64,000 bases of DNA from Tessaracoccus rhinocerotis (GCF_007197885.1 NZ_VKKG01000002.1:62001-126000); one strand, 5' to 3'. Shown: positions 36,873-46,672, numbered from the stretch's first letter. Program-made: numbers and translations. The notes: generated by a model from the letters alone, not told the origin.

Positions 36873-38024
36873 TCACGAGATGGCGTCGATGGCGGCCAGG
36901 ACCTGGCTGCCGAGCTTCTCCGACAGGGGCGCGGAGCCGGCACCCTCGGCGGCGACTTCCTGGCCCTCGGGGCCGGCGATGTAGCTGAGGTAGGACTTCA
37001 CCAGCGCAGCCTTCTCGTCGTCGGCGTAGTCGGCGCAGGCCATGGCGTAGGCGACGAGCACGATCGGGTAGCCCGGTGCGTTGCGATCGATCTCCAGGGC
37101 CAGGTCGTGCTCCTCGCGACCCTCCTCGACAGGCGAGGCCTCGACTGCGGCGGCGGCGTCAGCCGCGGTGGGGCCGAAGAACTCGCCCTCGTTGCCGACC
37201 AGGGCGACGGACAGGTCGCCTGCCTGGGAGGCGTCGGCGTAGCCGATGGTGCCCACGCCGTTGGTGACGGCTGCGACGACACCGGAGGTGCCCTTCGCGG
37301 CCTCGCCGCCCTCGATCGGCCATTCGCCGTCGGCCTCATTGGTCCACACGTCGCCGGCTGCCTTGTTGAGGTAGTCGGTGAAGTTCTCGGTGGTGCCCGA
37401 GTCGTCGGAGCGGTGCACGGCGGTGATGGCGAGGTCGGGCAGGGTGGCGCCCTCGTTCAGCTCGGCGATCGCCGGGTCGTTCCAGTTGGTGATGTCACCG
37501 GCGAAGATGCCCGCGAGCACCGCGGGGGTGAGGTTCAGGTCCGAGACGCCCTCGACGTTGAAGATGACGGCGATCGGGGAGATGTAGACGGGGAGGTCGT
37601 AGGCGATCGACTCGGGGGTGCACAGTGCGAAGGCGCCGGCGACGTTCTCCTCGGGCTTGAACGCGCGGTCGGAGCCGGCGAAGTCGGCGCCGCCACCCAT
37701 GAAGGCATCGCGCCCGGCGCCGGAGCCGTCGGGGGAGTAGAGGACGGTCGCGCCCGGGTTCGCGGTCTGGAAGCCGGCGATCCAGTTGGTCTGTGCGACG
37801 TTCATGGCCGAGGAGCCGATACCCGTGAGGTTGCCCTCGACCTGGGCCGGGGCCTCATCGGCGGTTCCCTCGTCGGTGGTGGTGTCGTCCGAGGTGGTCT
37901 CTTCCGCGACGGCGGTCTCCTCCGCGGCGGTGGTCTCCTGCTCAGCGGGCTGCTCGTTGGCGGCGCAGGCGGAGAGCAGCAGGGCGGCGCTCAGGCCGAG
38001 GGCTGCGGTCAGACGCAACTTCAT
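36873..38024 (-). CDS. pstS: Phosphate-binding lipoprotein PstS
   Basis: 383-residue lipoprotein (lipobox LSAC, Cys about 20), with an unusually long acidic Thr/Glu linker (about 22-60), then a periplasmic-binding-protein fold. Phosphate contacts include GIGSSAMN, SPDGSGAGRDAF, FAGSDRAF and HRSDDSGTTENF. Start ATG at 38024 with the signal peptide directly after it. Upstream lie PHO-box-like repeats and a -10 element, so induction under phosphate limitation is expected. Confidence 0.96.
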   Translation of the reverse strand: MKLRLTAALGLSAALLLSACAANEQPAEQETTAAEETAVAEETTSDDTTTDEGTADEAPAQVEGNLTGIGSSAMNVAQTNWIAGFQTANPGATVLYSPDGSGAGRDAFMGGGADFAGSDRAFKPEENVAGAFALCTPESIAYDLPVYISPIAVIFNVEGVSDLNLTPAVLAGIFAGDITNWNDPAIAELNEGATLPDLAITAVHRSDDSGTTENFTDYLNKAAGDVWTNEADGEWPIEGGEAAKGTSGVVAAVTNGVGTIGYADASQAGDLSVALVGNEGEFFGPTAADAAAAVEASPVEEGREEHDLALEIDRNAPGYPIVLVAYAMACADYADDEKAALVKSYLSYIAGPEGQEVAAEGAGSAPLSEKLGSQVLAAIDAIS

Positions 38025-38092
38025 TTGATTCCCTTCCGGGGTTCGACGTACTTGGTGGGCGGTGGCCCTGGAACATGCGTTTCCAAGACGTG

Positions 38093-38147
38093 AAGCTAGG
38101 CGGGCAAGATGACCGAACGGCCCTGTTCGGGTTAACAAGAGATGAAC
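38093..38147 (-). promoter_or_regulatory. PHO-box-like repeats and -10 of the pstS promoter
   Basis: Toward pstS, four 11-nt units follow each other (38147 to 38104): GTTCATCTCTT, GTTAACCCGAA, CAGGGCCGTTC, GGTCATCTTGC. Three fit the actinobacterial PhoP unit (GTTCAnC-like start). TAGCTT (38098-38093) begins 5 nt after the last unit and serves as -10. The site replaces a -35 element. Confidence 0.65.
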
Positions 38148-38217
38148 GAACGGCGAGTTCTTCCACGCCGTGGCCGAAATCGCGGTAGATCGTTATGGAC
38201 TCGTGACCGGTTGCAGC

Positions 38218-39090
38218 TCACGCTGTCGGTTTCAGGATGTCAGAGCGGAGCACTGTGCCATCGGGCAGCAGGTGCACGGCCAGCACCTCGCCGACCACCA
38301 TCGGGCGGGGCTCGAGGCCCAGGCCGGCATACATCGAGGGCAGCACCGGGCGGTGGCCGCACAGGGCCGTCGGGCCGTCCAGCGACGAGGCGAGCTGCGC
38401 CATGTACCGCGCCACCCGCTTGGGGTGCTTGGTGCCCTCCTCCTCGGTCAGGAGGTCGACGCCCTCGACCGACAGGCCCATCTCCTCGCCGTAGGGCCGC
38501 AGCGTCTCCACGCAGCGCACCGACGAGGAACTGGCCAGCCTGGAGACCCCGAAGGTCCCGAAGAGGCCGACGAGGTCCTTGGCCTGCCGCCGTCCCCGCC
38601 CGGTGAGACGCCGTTTCTGGTCCGGTCCGGACCAGTCCTTGCGGAGCATCGCCTTGCCGTGGCGCACCAGCAGCAGCACGTTCGTGTGGGGCTGCTCGAG
38701 CGCCTCGTGGATCACTTCGCGCTCGTCGTGGTAGGTGACCTTGGCGACGGCCTCCTCCGCCGGGTACCAGCGCGACTCCTGCACCTCGTCGTCGGGTGGG
38801 CGAGGGCTCTCGGTGAGCACCGTCGCGCGCCAGTAGTGCGTGATCTTGCTGCCCTTGGACACCTTGTAGCGGATGCTCGGCAGGCGCAGCCCGAGCTTGA
38901 CCAGCACGCCCGTCTCCTCCAGCGTTTCCCGCACAGCGGTCTCCGGCAGGTACTCGTCCACCTCGCCCTTGCCCTTGGGCAGGGACCAGTCGTCGTAGCG
39001 CTTGCGGTAGATCAGGAGCACGTGCTGCTCGCCGTCGACCTCCTTGCACACGACGGAGCCGGCAGCGACGACCTTGGCCTTCTTGCTCAT
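38218..39090 (-). CDS. mutT1: Nudix hydrolase fused to histidine phosphatase (MutT1-like)
   Basis: 290 residues. Residues 1-135 are a Nudix domain with a complete Nudix box (GKGEVDE...RETLEETGV, pattern G-x5-E-x7-RE-x2-EE-x-G). Residues about 140-285 are a histidine phosphatase domain ([24 protein letters not shown]). This is the architecture of mycobacterial MutT1, which removes 8-oxo-GTP and dGTP and also acts on diadenosine polyphosphates. The ATG overlaps the ppk1 stop (ATGA), linking nucleotide clean-up with polyphosphate synthesis. Confidence 0.9.
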   Translation of the reverse strand: MSKKAKVVAAGSVVCKEVDGEQHVLLIYRKRYDDWSLPKGKGEVDEYLPETAVRETLEETGVLVKLGLRLPSIRYKVSKGSKITHYWRATVLTESPRPPDDEVQESRWYPAEEAVAKVTYHDEREVIHEALEQPHTNVLLLVRHGKAMLRKDWSGPDQKRRLTGRGRRQAKDLVGLFGTFGVSRLASSSSVRCVETLRPYGEEMGLSVEGVDLLTEEEGTKHPKRVARYMAQLASSLDGPTALCGHRPVLPSMYAGLGLEPRPMVVGEVLAVHLLPDGTVLRSDILKPTA

Positions 39091-41165
39091 CGGGCTCGGC
39101 GGGACGCGGCCTGTTCGATCAGGGTCTGCTGCAGGTCCACCAACGGGTTCCCCTCGGCATCCTTCGTGTGGGCGGTCCAGGTGGTGTCCAGCAGTTCCCA
39201 GTGCACTGTGTCGGGTGCGAAGGCCATGTCGAAGAGTTCCTCGATGCGCCGGACGTGGTTGGGGTTGGTGAGGCCCACCACCGCCTCCACACGTCGGTCC
39301 AGGTTGCGGTGCATCAGGTCGGCCGATCCGATGCCGACGGTCGGTTTGCCGGCCCCGGCGAACCAGAACACCCGCGAGTGCTCGAGGAAGCGGCCGAGGA
39401 TGGAGCGCACCCGGATGTTCTCGCTGAGGCCGGGCACCCCGGGGCGGATGGTGCAGATGCCGCGCACCCACAGGTCGACGGGCACTCCCGCCTGCGAGGC
39501 GCGGTAGAAGGCGTCGATGAGCTGCTCGTCGACCGCCGAGTTCACCTTGATCCTGATGCCGGCGGGCAGCCCGGCGGCCTTGTTGGCGATCTCGCGTTCG
39601 ATGTAGGCCAACAGTCCCGACCGGATGCCGTGGGGCGCCACGAGCAGGCGACGGTAATTGGTCTCGGCGGTCATGCCCGAGAGGTGGTTGAACAGGCGCG
39701 CGACGTCATCGGTGATGATGGGATTGCTCGTGAGCAGGCCCATGTCCTCGTAGCCGCGCGCGGTCTTCGGGTTGTAGTTGCCGGTGCCGATGTGGGCGTA
39801 GCGCCGCAGGCCGTCGGACTCCTTGCGGACCACCAGGCACAGCTTGCAGTGGGTCTTCAGGCCCACCATGCCGTAGACGACGTGCACGCCCGCCTGCTCG
39901 AGCTTGCGCGCCCAGCCGATGTTGGCCTGCTCGTCGAAACGAGCCTTGATCTCGACGACGGCGAGCACCTGCTTGCCCACCTGGGCAGCCTCGATCAGGG
40001 CGTCGACGATGGGGGAGTCGCCCGAGGTCCGGTACAGCGTCTGCTTGATGGCCAGGACGCTCGGGTCGGCGGCCGCCTGCTCGACGAAGCGCTGCACCGA
40101 GGTGGCGAACGAGTCGTAGGGGTGCTGCACCAGCACGTCGCGCATCTTCAGCGCTTGGAACATGTCAGCGGGGCTGGCGCTCTCCACCTCGGCCAGGTCC
40201 GGGTGGGTGATGGGCAGGAAGTTGGGGTAGAGGAGGTCCTCGCGTGGGCTGTCGGACAGCGCGAACAAGCCGGTGAGGTCCAGTGGGCGGGGGAGGCGGA
40301 AGACCTCCTCGGTCTTGACGTCGAGCTCCTCCATCAGGAGGTCGAGGATCTTCTCGTCGATGTCCTCCTCCACCTCGAGGCGCACCGGCGGCCGTCCGAC
40401 CTTGCGGCGCAGGAGCTCCTTCTCCAACGCGAACAGGAGGTTCTCCGCGTCGTCCTCCTCCACCTCGATGTCCTCGTTGCGGGTGACGCGGAAGGTGGTG
40501 TAGTTCAGCACCACCCGGCCGGTGAAGAGCTGGCCCAGATGCCGGCCGATGACCTCCTCGAGGGGCACGAACCGGCCGTCGGCGAGCTTGATGAAGCGCT
40601 CGAGGATGGGCGGCACCTTCACCCGGGCGAACTGCTGGGCGCCGGTGGTGGGGTGTTTCAGGAGCACGGCCATGTTGATGCTCAGGCCTGAGATGTAGGG
40701 GAACGGGTGCGAGGGGTCCACGGCCAGCGGGGTGAGCACCGGGAAGATCCGCTCTGCGAAGAGCGTGCGCATCCGGTCCTTCTCCGCCGCGGTGAGCTCG
40801 GCCCACGTCAGGATCTCGATGCCCTCGGCGCGCAGCTCCGGGCGGATCTCGTCCTGGAACACCCGCGAGTGCTCGCTGACCAGCTCGCCCGTGCGGCGCA
40901 GGATCGAGGAGTGCAGTTCACCGGGCATCTGGCCGGTGACCGTGCGCACCGCAACGCCGGCGTCGATGCGGCGCTTCAGGCCCGCGACCCGGACCATGAA
41001 GAACTCGTCGAGGTTGCTGGCGAAGATGGCGCAGAACTTGGCGCGCTCGATCAGCGGCACCCGCGGGCTGTCCTTAGCCAGGTCCAGCACCCGGTTGTTG
41101 AACTCGAGCCAGTCGAGTTCCCGGTCGGCGTAGCGGTCTGCGGGCAGGTTGGGGGAAGACTCCAT
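39087..41165 (-). CDS. ppk1: Polyphosphate kinase PPK1
   Basis: 692-residue enzyme that polymerises ATP gamma-phosphate into polyphosphate. It shows the N-terminal domain ([22 protein letters not shown]), the middle domain, and the two phospholipase-D-like C-terminal domains. The autophosphorylated His is expected in GLKTHCKL and a second catalytic His in [20 protein letters not shown] is conserved. Length is typical. It starts 1 nt after mshD ends and its stop overlaps mutT1, in the glnR-mshD-ppk1-mutT1 operon. Confidence 0.97.
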   Translation of the reverse strand: MESSPNLPADRYADRELDWLEFNNRVLDLAKDSPRVPLIERAKFCAIFASNLDEFFMVRVAGLKRRIDAGVAVRTVTGQMPGELHSSILRRTGELVSEHSRVFQDEIRPELRAEGIEILTWAELTAAEKDRMRTLFAERIFPVLTPLAVDPSHPFPYISGLSINMAVLLKHPTTGAQQFARVKVPPILERFIKLADGRFVPLEEVIGRHLGQLFTGRVVLNYTTFRVTRNEDIEVEEDDAENLLFALEKELLRRKVGRPPVRLEVEEDIDEKILDLLMEELDVKTEEVFRLPRPLDLTGLFALSDSPREDLLYPNFLPITHPDLAEVESASPADMFQALKMRDVLVQHPYDSFATSVQRFVEQAAADPSVLAIKQTLYRTSGDSPIVDALIEAAQVGKQVLAVVEIKARFDEQANIGWARKLEQAGVHVVYGMVGLKTHCKLCLVVRKESDGLRRYAHIGTGNYNPKTARGYEDMGLLTSNPIITDDVARLFNHLSGMTAETNYRRLLVAPHGIRSGLLAYIEREIANKAAGLPAGIRIKVNSAVDEQLIDAFYRASQAGVPVDLWVRGICTIRPGVPGLSENIRVRSILGRFLEHSRVFWFAGAGKPTVGIGSADLMHRNLDRRVEAVVGLTNPNHVRRIEELFDMAFAPDTVHWELLDTTWTAHTKDAEGNPLVDLQQTLIEQAASRRAR

Positions 41166-41166
41166 G

Positions 41167-42036
41167 TCAGCCGTCCTTGCGTGCGTAGCTCGTGTCCAGG
41201 TTCACCTGGTTGAAGTTGGCGGAATTGTAGAGGCGCACGACGCGTTCCTGGTCCTCCTCCACGTAGAGGACCACCTGCGTGCAGCCGATCTCCGCGAGGT
41301 GGGCAAGCCCTGTCTCGAGCAGGACCCGGCCGAGGCCTTGCCCGTCGTGCTCCGGGTGGACTGCAAGGACGTAGACCTCGCCGGTCTCGGCGTCGTGTCG
41401 CTTGGTCCAGTGGAAGCCCGCCACCTCGGGCCCGTGGTGCGCGACGAACAGGCCGTCGGCGGAGAACCAGTCCTGCAGGGTCAGCGCGCGGAACTCATCC
41501 AGCGTGAGTTTGCCCTGCTCGGGGTGGTGCGCGAACGCGGCCGCGTTGACGGCCACCACTGCTGCCGCGTCCTCTCCGGCGAAGGGCCGGATCGTGTAGC
41601 CCTCGGGCACGGGGCCCACCGCCTCGTCGCCCAACCGCCGGCCGAGCTTGAGCAGCCCGCGCACCGGCGCCAGACCGAGGTGCTCGGCGAGGGCCGCCGC
41701 AGCGGGCAAGGTGCCGAACGCCCACACCGAGTGCCCGGGGTGTGCCTCCAGTGCCGCAGCGAGCAGGCGGGAGCCGATGCCGCGGCGTCGGTGCGAGGGC
41801 CGCACGGCGGCCACGACGGTGCGCTCGCGTGGGTCGGCGACGGTGAAGCCCGTGAGCAGGCCGTCTTCGTGGGAGAGGTGGAAGTCGCCGGGGCGCTCGC
41901 CGGCAACGATCAGAGCCGCCGACTCGTTCAGGGGGGAGGTCCCATCGACGGCGGCAGCCTCGTCCGCCAGCGCGAGGATGGCCTCGCGGTCCGCAGCCTC
42001 AGGCTGTTGGACCCTGGACAACCCGGTCCTGGTCAT
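41167..42036 (-). CDS. mshD: Mycothiol synthase
   Basis: 289 residues with two GNAT acetyltransferase domains ([14 protein letters not shown] in the first, [15 protein letters not shown] in the second), the architecture of MshD, which acetylates Cys-GlcN-Ins in the final step of mycothiol synthesis. The C-terminal RLYNSANF is characteristic. ATG at 42036 has GAGAGGGA upstream and lies inside the end of glnR (38-nt overlap). glnR beside mshD is also seen in Mycobacterium (Rv0818-Rv0819). Confidence 0.93.
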   Translation of the reverse strand: MTRTGLSRVQQPEAADREAILALADEAAAVDGTSPLNESAALIVAGERPGDFHLSHEDGLLTGFTVADPRERTVVAAVRPSHRRRGIGSRLLAAALEAHPGHSVWAFGTLPAAAALAEHLGLAPVRGLLKLGRRLGDEAVGPVPEGYTIRPFAGEDAAAVVAVNAAAFAHHPEQGKLTLDEFRALTLQDWFSADGLFVAHHGPEVAGFHWTKRHDAETGEVYVLAVHPEHDGQGLGRVLLETGLAHLAEIGCTQVVLYVEEDQERVVRLYNSANFNQVNLDTSYARKDG

Positions 42037-42685
42037 TGCGTCCCTCTCTGACACTGGTGAATCTGTAGCCGACGTTCCTGACAGTACCGATGTAGGAGTC
42101 GTACTGGCCGAGCTTGGCCCGAAGCCGACGGACGTGCACGTCGACGGTGCGGGTGCCGCCGAAGTAGTCGTAGCCCCAGACCTGACTGAGCAGGACCTCT
42201 CGGGTCAGCACCCGCCCGGGGTGCTGCATCAGGTAGCGGAGCAGTTCGAACTCGGTGTAGGTCAGGTCGAGGGGCTCGCCGGAGAGGGTGGCGTGGTAGG
42301 CGGCCTCGTCTATGCGGATGGGGCCGGCGACGAGGACCTTCGAGGCGTCCGCGGACTTCAGGAGGAGCCGGATGCGGGCGTCGAGCTCGGAGGGTTCGGA
42401 GTCCACCAGCAGGAAGTCGCTGAAGCCCCAGTCCCTGCCGATGAGCGCGAGACCGTTCATCGGGACGAGGAGCAGGATCGGTGCCTCCTCCCGCGCGGAG
42501 TGGAGGGTGCTGGTGATGGCGCGCGCCCAGGCGAGGTCCTCCCTGCCGTCGACCAGGACGACGTCGGCTCCGTCGATGTGTGCCAGGGCGGTCTCGGAGT
42601 CCGCCGCGAGGATGGAGGTGTGGCTCAGGAGCGCCAGCATCTCCGCCGCAGAGGGGCGCTGGGAGACGATGAGGACTGTGCTCAT
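41999..42685 (-). CDS. glnR: OmpR-type nitrogen regulator GlnR
   Basis: 228 residues: an atypical receiver domain (1-110) and a winged-helix DNA-binding domain (about 117-211). It matches actinobacterial GlnR: ADVVLVDGREDLA (the conserved Asp is residue 46), RDWGFSDFLL, LTYTEFELLRYL and GYDYFGGTRTVDVHVRRLR. GlnR is an orphan regulator, not switched by a partner kinase, that controls nitrogen uptake genes. nirB and narK in this window have GlnR-like sites. mshD follows with an overlap. The tail after 211 is short and non-conserved. Confidence 0.87.
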   Translation of the reverse strand: MSTVLIVSQRPSAAEMLALLSHTSILAADSETALAHIDGADVVLVDGREDLAWARAITSTLHSAREEAPILLLVPMNGLALIGRDWGFSDFLLVDSEPSELDARIRLLLKSADASKVLVAGPIRIDEAAYHATLSGEPLDLTYTEFELLRYLMQHPGRVLTREVLLSQVWGYDYFGGTRTVDVHVRRLRAKLGQYDSYIGTVRNVGYRFTSVREGRNDQDRVVQGPTA

Positions 42686-42757
42686 CCGGGCCTCCCTCCG
42701 TATCAACCGAGAACATCCTAGTGGAAACCGGGGCTCCGGTTCGCCAGGTGTCTGCCG

Positions 42758-42763
42758 TAGCAT
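42758..42763 (+). promoter_or_regulatory. -10 hexamer of a leaderless promoter
   Basis: TAGCAT, 7 nt before the ATG at 42771. The hexamer overlaps the alternative ATG at 42762, which favours the later start. Confidence 0.45.
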
Positions 42764-42770
42764 GGCCCCC

Positions 42771-43541
42771 ATGCCCAAACGCCTTCCCGACGAGTTCTTC
42801 CGGGAACAGGCGTCCCCCGAATCCCCCGACGTGGGGGTGTCGCCCTCCGAGCCGCAGTCGGAGGAGGTCGAGGACCGGGCGACGCCGCCCAAACCGTTCG
42901 GCCGGGGCGTGCCGCCGAGGTTGGTGGTGGCCGGCGTCCTCGGCGCGCTGCTGCTGGGCTTCGGGATCGGCCGGCTCCTGGTGCTGGGCAACACGCCCCG
43001 CACGGAGTCGACACCGTTGCAGAGCCCGAGCATCTCCCAGGACTCGTCGCCGTCGCCCAGCACGTCGGCGGTGGCCACGCTGGTGCCCTACGACGGTCCG
43101 GTCAGCAACGTGACGGTGCTGGATGCGCAGGGGGCCTGCCAGCAGGGACCCACGCGCGACGAGCCGGCCAACCTGATCGACTCGAACCCGTCGACCTTCT
43201 GGCGCTGCCCCGGTTCCGGCGTGGGGGAGGAGGTCACGTTCACCCTCGATCCGGCGGAACCGATCGTCGGCGTCCGGGTGGTCAACGGCAACACGATCTG
43301 GACTGACAGGTACCAGGCCGAGCGCCGTATCCTGGCCATCCGCTGGACCTTCTCCGACGGCTCCTGGGTGGAGCAGGGGCTCGCCGGCAACGACCGGCTG
43401 CCGCAGGAGGTGCGGTTCCCGCCCATCGACGGTGCCCAGTGGGTCCGCATGACCATCCTCGACGCCACCGTCGTGGGTGCCACGGACGAGCAGAGCGACG
43501 CCGTGTCCATCAGCTCGCTGAACTTCCTCACCACTGCCTGA
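42771..43541 (+). CDS. Membrane-anchored discoidin-domain protein
   Basis: 256 residues: an acidic, Pro-rich cytosolic part (1-45), one transmembrane helix (about 51-73), a Ser/Thr/Pro linker, then an F5/8-type-C-like beta-sandwich (about 110-255) with ANLIDSNPSTFWRC, VRVVNGN and WVRMTILDA. Such proteins are often surface sugar-binding modules; no catalytic domain is attached. It is divergent from glnR. I chose the ATG at 42771 over that at 42762 because of the -10 spacing. Confidence 0.75.
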   Translation: MPKRLPDEFFREQASPESPDVGVSPSEPQSEEVEDRATPPKPFGRGVPPRLVVAGVLGALLLGFGIGRLLVLGNTPRTESTPLQSPSISQDSSPSPSTSAVATLVPYDGPVSNVTVLDAQGACQQGPTRDEPANLIDSNPSTFWRCPGSGVGEEVTFTLDPAEPIVGVRVVNGNTIWTDRYQAERRILAIRWTFSDGSWVEQGLAGNDRLPQEVRFPPIDGAQWVRMTILDATVVGATDEQSDAVSISSLNFLTTA

Positions 43542-43585
43542 GCACAGGTTCCCGGGTCCCGGGGAAACGGCAGGCTCGGGTCGGC

Positions 43586-44026
43586 TCAGTAGTCGGGCTG
43601 GGCAGAATCGAGCCAGATGGTCACGGGGCCGTCGTTGACCGAGGCCACCTCCATGTGGGCGCCGAAGCGGCCGCGGTGCACCTCGGCGCCGAGCGCCTCG
43701 AGCTCCGCGCACAACAGTTCCACCAGGGGCGCCGCCTCCCCGGACGGGGCCGCGCGGCTCCACGACGGCACGCCGCCCTTCCGGGTGGAGGCGTGCAGCG
43801 TGAACTGGCTGACCACGAGCACGGGAGCCCCGGTCTGGGCGACCGAGCGGGCGCCGTCGAGGATGCGCAGCCGATGGATCCTGGCGGCCAACCAGCGGAC
43901 CCGCGCCGGGTCCTCGTCGCGGGCGACGCCGGCGAGCACCAGCAGGCCGGGGCGGGGCAGTTCGGAGACGACCTCGCCGTCGACGGTCACGGAGGCGGTT
44001 GAGACCCGGGTCACGAGAGCGCGCAT
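43586..44026 (-). CDS. dtd: D-aminoacyl-tRNA deacylase
   Basis: 146-residue enzyme that frees D-amino acids from mischarged tRNAs. The two family signatures are intact: SQFTLHASTRKGGVPSW (active-site Thr) and NDGPVTIWLD with the cross-subunit Gly-Pro. Length is typical. ATG at 44026 lies 41 bp from the divergent start of the small membrane protein, so the two promoters overlap. An ACAGAT element 6 nt upstream hints at leaderless initiation. Confidence 0.95.
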   Translation of the reverse strand: MRALVTRVSTASVTVDGEVVSELPRPGLLVLAGVARDEDPARVRWLAARIHRLRILDGARSVAQTGAPVLVVSQFTLHASTRKGGVPSWSRAAPSGEAAPLVELLCAELEALGAEVHRGRFGAHMEVASVNDGPVTIWLDSAQPDY

Positions 44027-44053
44027 GACCCAATCTGTACCATTTCGGCCTTG

Positions 44054-44059
44054 TAGACT
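44054..44059 (+). promoter_or_regulatory. -10 hexamer of a leaderless promoter
   Basis: TAGACT, 8 nt before the GTG of the 41-residue membrane protein. Confidence 0.4.
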
Positions 44060-44067
44060 CGGGTCCC

Positions 44068-44193
44068 GTGGGCATCGTGAGCGTCTGGATCCTGATCGCG
44101 TGCTGTGGCGTGCTCGCAATCGCCGCGCTCGTCAGGGTGGGGTTCTCGATCGCCGCGGCGGTATCGACAGGGAGGCACAAGGATGCAGATTGA
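44068..44193 (+). CDS. 41-residue single-pass membrane protein
   Basis: Reads V-G-I-V-S-V-W-I-L-I and on through one hydrophobic helix (about residues 4-32) with two adjacent cysteines at 12-13, ending in the charged tail GRHKDAD. It overlaps the start of the nitrobindin-like gene by 11 nt, which supports real, coupled translation. No family recognised. A TAGACT -10 element lies 8 nt upstream. The alternative is a translated leader of no fixed function. Confidence 0.55.
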   Translation: MGIVSVWILIACCGVLAIAALVRVGFSIAAAVSTGRHKDAD

Positions 44194-44686
44194 CATCGAG
44201 GTCCCGGAGGGCCTGAACCCGAAGCTGACGGCCCTCGGCTGGCTGGTCGGGCGCTGGGAGGGCACCGGGAACGGCACCGACCACAACGGCGAGCCGTTCA
44301 CCTTCGAACAACGCATCGACTTCAGCCACAACGGCGGCGACTACCTGCTCGGTTCCTCCCAGACGTTCCTGCTCGGGGAGGACGGCAAGCCCACCGCCCC
44401 GCTGGACATGGAGACCGCCTTCTGGCGCCCCGCGGCCGACGCCACCGTGGAGGTGGTCACCGCCAACTCCAACGGCTGGACGCAGGTACTGGTCGGCAAG
44501 ATCCAGGTCACCCGGATCGACCTGCAGAGCGACGCCGTCGTGCGCGCGTCCGCGGCGGGCATCAGCCACTCCGCGGAGCAGCGCCTCTACGGGAAGGTGG
44601 AGGGCGACCTCATGTACGCGATCGACCGCGCCACCACGGAGCACGAGCTGCGGCCCCACATGTGGGCACGGCTGGCGAGGCGCTGA
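44183..44686 (+). CDS. FABP/nitrobindin family heme-binding protein
   Basis: 167-residue beta-barrel protein with the nitrobindin signature LGWLVGRWEGTGNG near residue 15, FEQRIDFSHNG and LGSSQTF. The C-terminal HMWARL contains the proximal histidine expected to bind heme (PHMWA). Related proteins (Rv0813c, THAP4 domain) bind ferric heme and can react with NO or peroxynitrite. ATG at 44183 has GGGAGG upstream. ygfZ begins 2 nt after its stop. Confidence 0.85.
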   Translation: MQIDIEVPEGLNPKLTALGWLVGRWEGTGNGTDHNGEPFTFEQRIDFSHNGGDYLLGSSQTFLLGEDGKPTAPLDMETAFWRPAADATVEVVTANSNGWTQVLVGKIQVTRIDLQSDAVVRASAAGISHSAEQRLYGKVEGDLMYAIDRATTEHELRPHMWARLARR

Positions 44687-44688
44687 CC

Positions 44689-45627
44689 ATGGGGGTCCAG
44701 ATCGACTCCGGGGTGGACGTCGGACTCATCCAGCACTACGGCAACCCGGTGGCCGAGGCCCGGGCGATGGCCGACGGCAGGGGCGTGGTGGCACTGGGCA
44801 ATCGTGAGGTCGTCCAGGTCTCGGGCCCCGACCGGCTCGAGTACCTGCACAACATCACCACCCAGCACCTCGCCCAGCTGCAGCCGGGGACGGCGACCAC
44901 GATGCTGCTGCTCTCACCCACGGGCCACATCGAGCACGTGCTGCACGCCGTCGACGACGGTCACCGGCTGCTCGGGTGGACCGAGCCGGGCCGCGGCGCC
45001 GAGCTGGTCGCGTTCCTGGACCGGATGCGGTTCATGATGCGCGTCGAGGTGGAGCTGCGCACGGACCTCGAGGTGGCCTGGTACGGACACCAGGTCCCGG
45101 CACCCGAAGCGGCGGTGGTGCGCGACAGCGAGCTCGGCGGCTCCGACGTGTTCCTGCCCGCTGGCACCCCGATGCCCCCCGAGGCCGTGCCCGTCGGCAT
45201 GTGGGCGTTCGAGGCCGCCCGCATCGCGGCCGGGGTCCCGAGGATCTTCGTGGACACCGACCACAAGACCATCCCGAACGAGATCGGCCTGCTCGGTACC
45301 CACCTGGACAAGGGCTGCTACCGCGGCCAGGAGACGGTGGCGCGGGTCCACACCCTTGGTCGACCGCCCCGTCGGCTGGTGCAACTGCACCTGGACGGCT
45401 CGCTCGTGGAGCTGCCCCCGGTGGGTGCTGCGCTGGAGTTGGACGGTCGCGCCGTCGGGTTCGTCGGGTCGAGCGCCCGGCACCACGAGCTCGGACCGAT
45501 CGCCCTCGGGCTGGTCAAGCGCAACGTCCCGGTCGAGGCCACGCTCACCGCCGATGGCATCCCGGCCGCGCAGGAGGTCCTGGTCGACCCGGAGGTCGGG
45601 CTGCACGTCCGCCCCGTCCTGCGCTGA
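44689..45627 (+). CDS. ygfZ: Folate-binding protein YgfZ
   Basis: 312-residue folate-binding protein of the GcvT fold that assists Fe-S cluster assembly or repair. The YgfZ signature K-G-C-Y-x-G-Q-E is at 208-215 with Cys210. ATG at 44689 directly follows the nitrobindin-like gene. Together they may serve protection of Fe-S and heme proteins. It ends 17 nt before the convergent BadF-like gene. Confidence 0.93.
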   Translation: MGVQIDSGVDVGLIQHYGNPVAEARAMADGRGVVALGNREVVQVSGPDRLEYLHNITTQHLAQLQPGTATTMLLLSPTGHIEHVLHAVDDGHRLLGWTEPGRGAELVAFLDRMRFMMRVEVELRTDLEVAWYGHQVPAPEAAVVRDSELGGSDVFLPAGTPMPPEAVPVGMWAFEAARIAAGVPRIFVDTDHKTIPNEIGLLGTHLDKGCYRGQETVARVHTLGRPPRRLVQLHLDGSLVELPPVGAALELDGRAVGFVGSSARHHELGPIALGLVKRNVPVEATLTADGIPAAQEVLVDPEVGLHVRPVLR

Positions 45628-45644
45628 GGCGCCGGGCGGCCAGA

Positions 45645-46613
45645 TCAGCCGCGGACCTGCGCCAGTGAGGCCGCGATGCGGCCACGCGTGTCCTCGTCGG
45701 CTGACGCGCCGAGCATCCCGACGGCGAGGAACGCCGAGCCGACCACGCCGTCGGTGACCCGCAGCGCGGACTCACCCAGCTCGGCGAGGACCCGCCGTGC
45801 CACGGGACTGTTCGGCCCCATCACTCCGCCGCCCACCACCACCGGGCCCGCCCCGGAGCCGGGAAGGGCGGCTACCGCCTTCAGGATGCGGTCGGCCGCC
45901 TCGTCGCAGATCTGGCTGGCGACGGCGTCGCCCCGGTTCGCCTCCTCAAGCGCGAGCGGCGCGAGCCTGGCCAGCTGCACCGGCGGCACGCCGTAGGCCC
46001 AGTCGATCAGTCCCGAGAGCGCCGGCGGCCGACCGGGGACGTCGGCCTGGATGCTGCCGGTCATCTCCTCCACCCGCTGCGTGAGTGAGGAGGCGGGTCC
46101 GCGGTGGTCGAGGTGCCGGGCTGCTGCACGCGCCACCTGGTGCCCGATCCAGAAGCCCGCGCCGCCGTCGCCGAGCAACCAACCCAGCCCGTCGCGAACG
46201 GCGCTCACCCTGCCGTTGCTGATGCGAGCTGCGGTGGTGCCGGTGCCGACGATCAGGACGGAGCCGGTGGGGGAGGCGGTCGCGGAGAAGTAGGCGCTGA
46301 GCATGTCGGGCTCCAGTCGCACCAGCCCCTCGAGCCCCTGCTGGGACAGCGCCACGTGCAGTTCGGGGAACTCGCCACCGGTGGAGAGCATGCCCGCCGC
46401 CGTGATCACGAACAGGTCGGGCCAGGCGTCGGTCTGGTCAAGTGCGGCCACGCACGCCCCGACGATGTTGGCGGCCGCGGCGTCGCCGCCGACGGACCTC
46501 GGGTTGCCCGGGCCGCCGTACGCCTCCGCCAGGCAGGTGCCCGTCGAGTCGACGACCACGGCCCGGCTGGTGGTACCGCCGGCATCGACGGCGATGGCTC
46601 GGCGCTGTGACAT
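45645..46613 (-). CDS. BadF/BadG-type ATPase (N-acetylglucosamine kinase-like)
   Basis: 322-residue member of the actin-like ATPase family (BadF/BadG/BcrA/BcrD). Phosphate-1 loop AVDAGGTTSRAVVVD (near 7), phosphate-2 VLIVGTGTTA and adenosine motif VVVGGGVMGP are visible. Proteins of this size without Fe-S cysteines are usually amino-sugar kinases such as GlcNAc kinase. The GH3 lipoprotein at 32706-33923 could supply such a substrate, but the two genes are far apart. The start ATG is at 46613. Confidence 0.8.
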   Translation of the reverse strand: MSQRRAIAVDAGGTTSRAVVVDSTGTCLAEAYGGPGNPRSVGGDAAAANIVGACVAALDQTDAWPDLFVITAAGMLSTGGEFPELHVALSQQGLEGLVRLEPDMLSAYFSATASPTGSVLIVGTGTTAARISNGRVSAVRDGLGWLLGDGGAGFWIGHQVARAAARHLDHRGPASSLTQRVEEMTGSIQADVPGRPPALSGLIDWAYGVPPVQLARLAPLALEEANRGDAVASQICDEAADRILKAVAALPGSGAGPVVVGGGVMGPNSPVARRVLAELGESALRVTDGVVGSAFLAVGMLGASADEDTRGRIAASLAQVRG

Positions 46614-46641
46614 GCCATACAGTCTCCCACCACGGGGACGC

Positions 46642-46672
46642 AAAAGGGGGCCGGACCCGCAGTCCGGCCCCC
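46642..46672 (-). terminator. Intrinsic terminator after tpx
   Basis: 11-bp stem GGGGGCCGGAC / GTCCGGCCCCC with loop of 5 nt, followed on the minus strand by TTTT. Lies 17 nt after the tpx stop, the clearest intrinsic terminator in the window. Confidence 0.85.

Noticed and set aside
43548..43571. GC-rich inverted repeat between the discoidin gene and dtd
   Set aside because: Pairing needs bulges and no U-tract follows; too weak to call a terminator.
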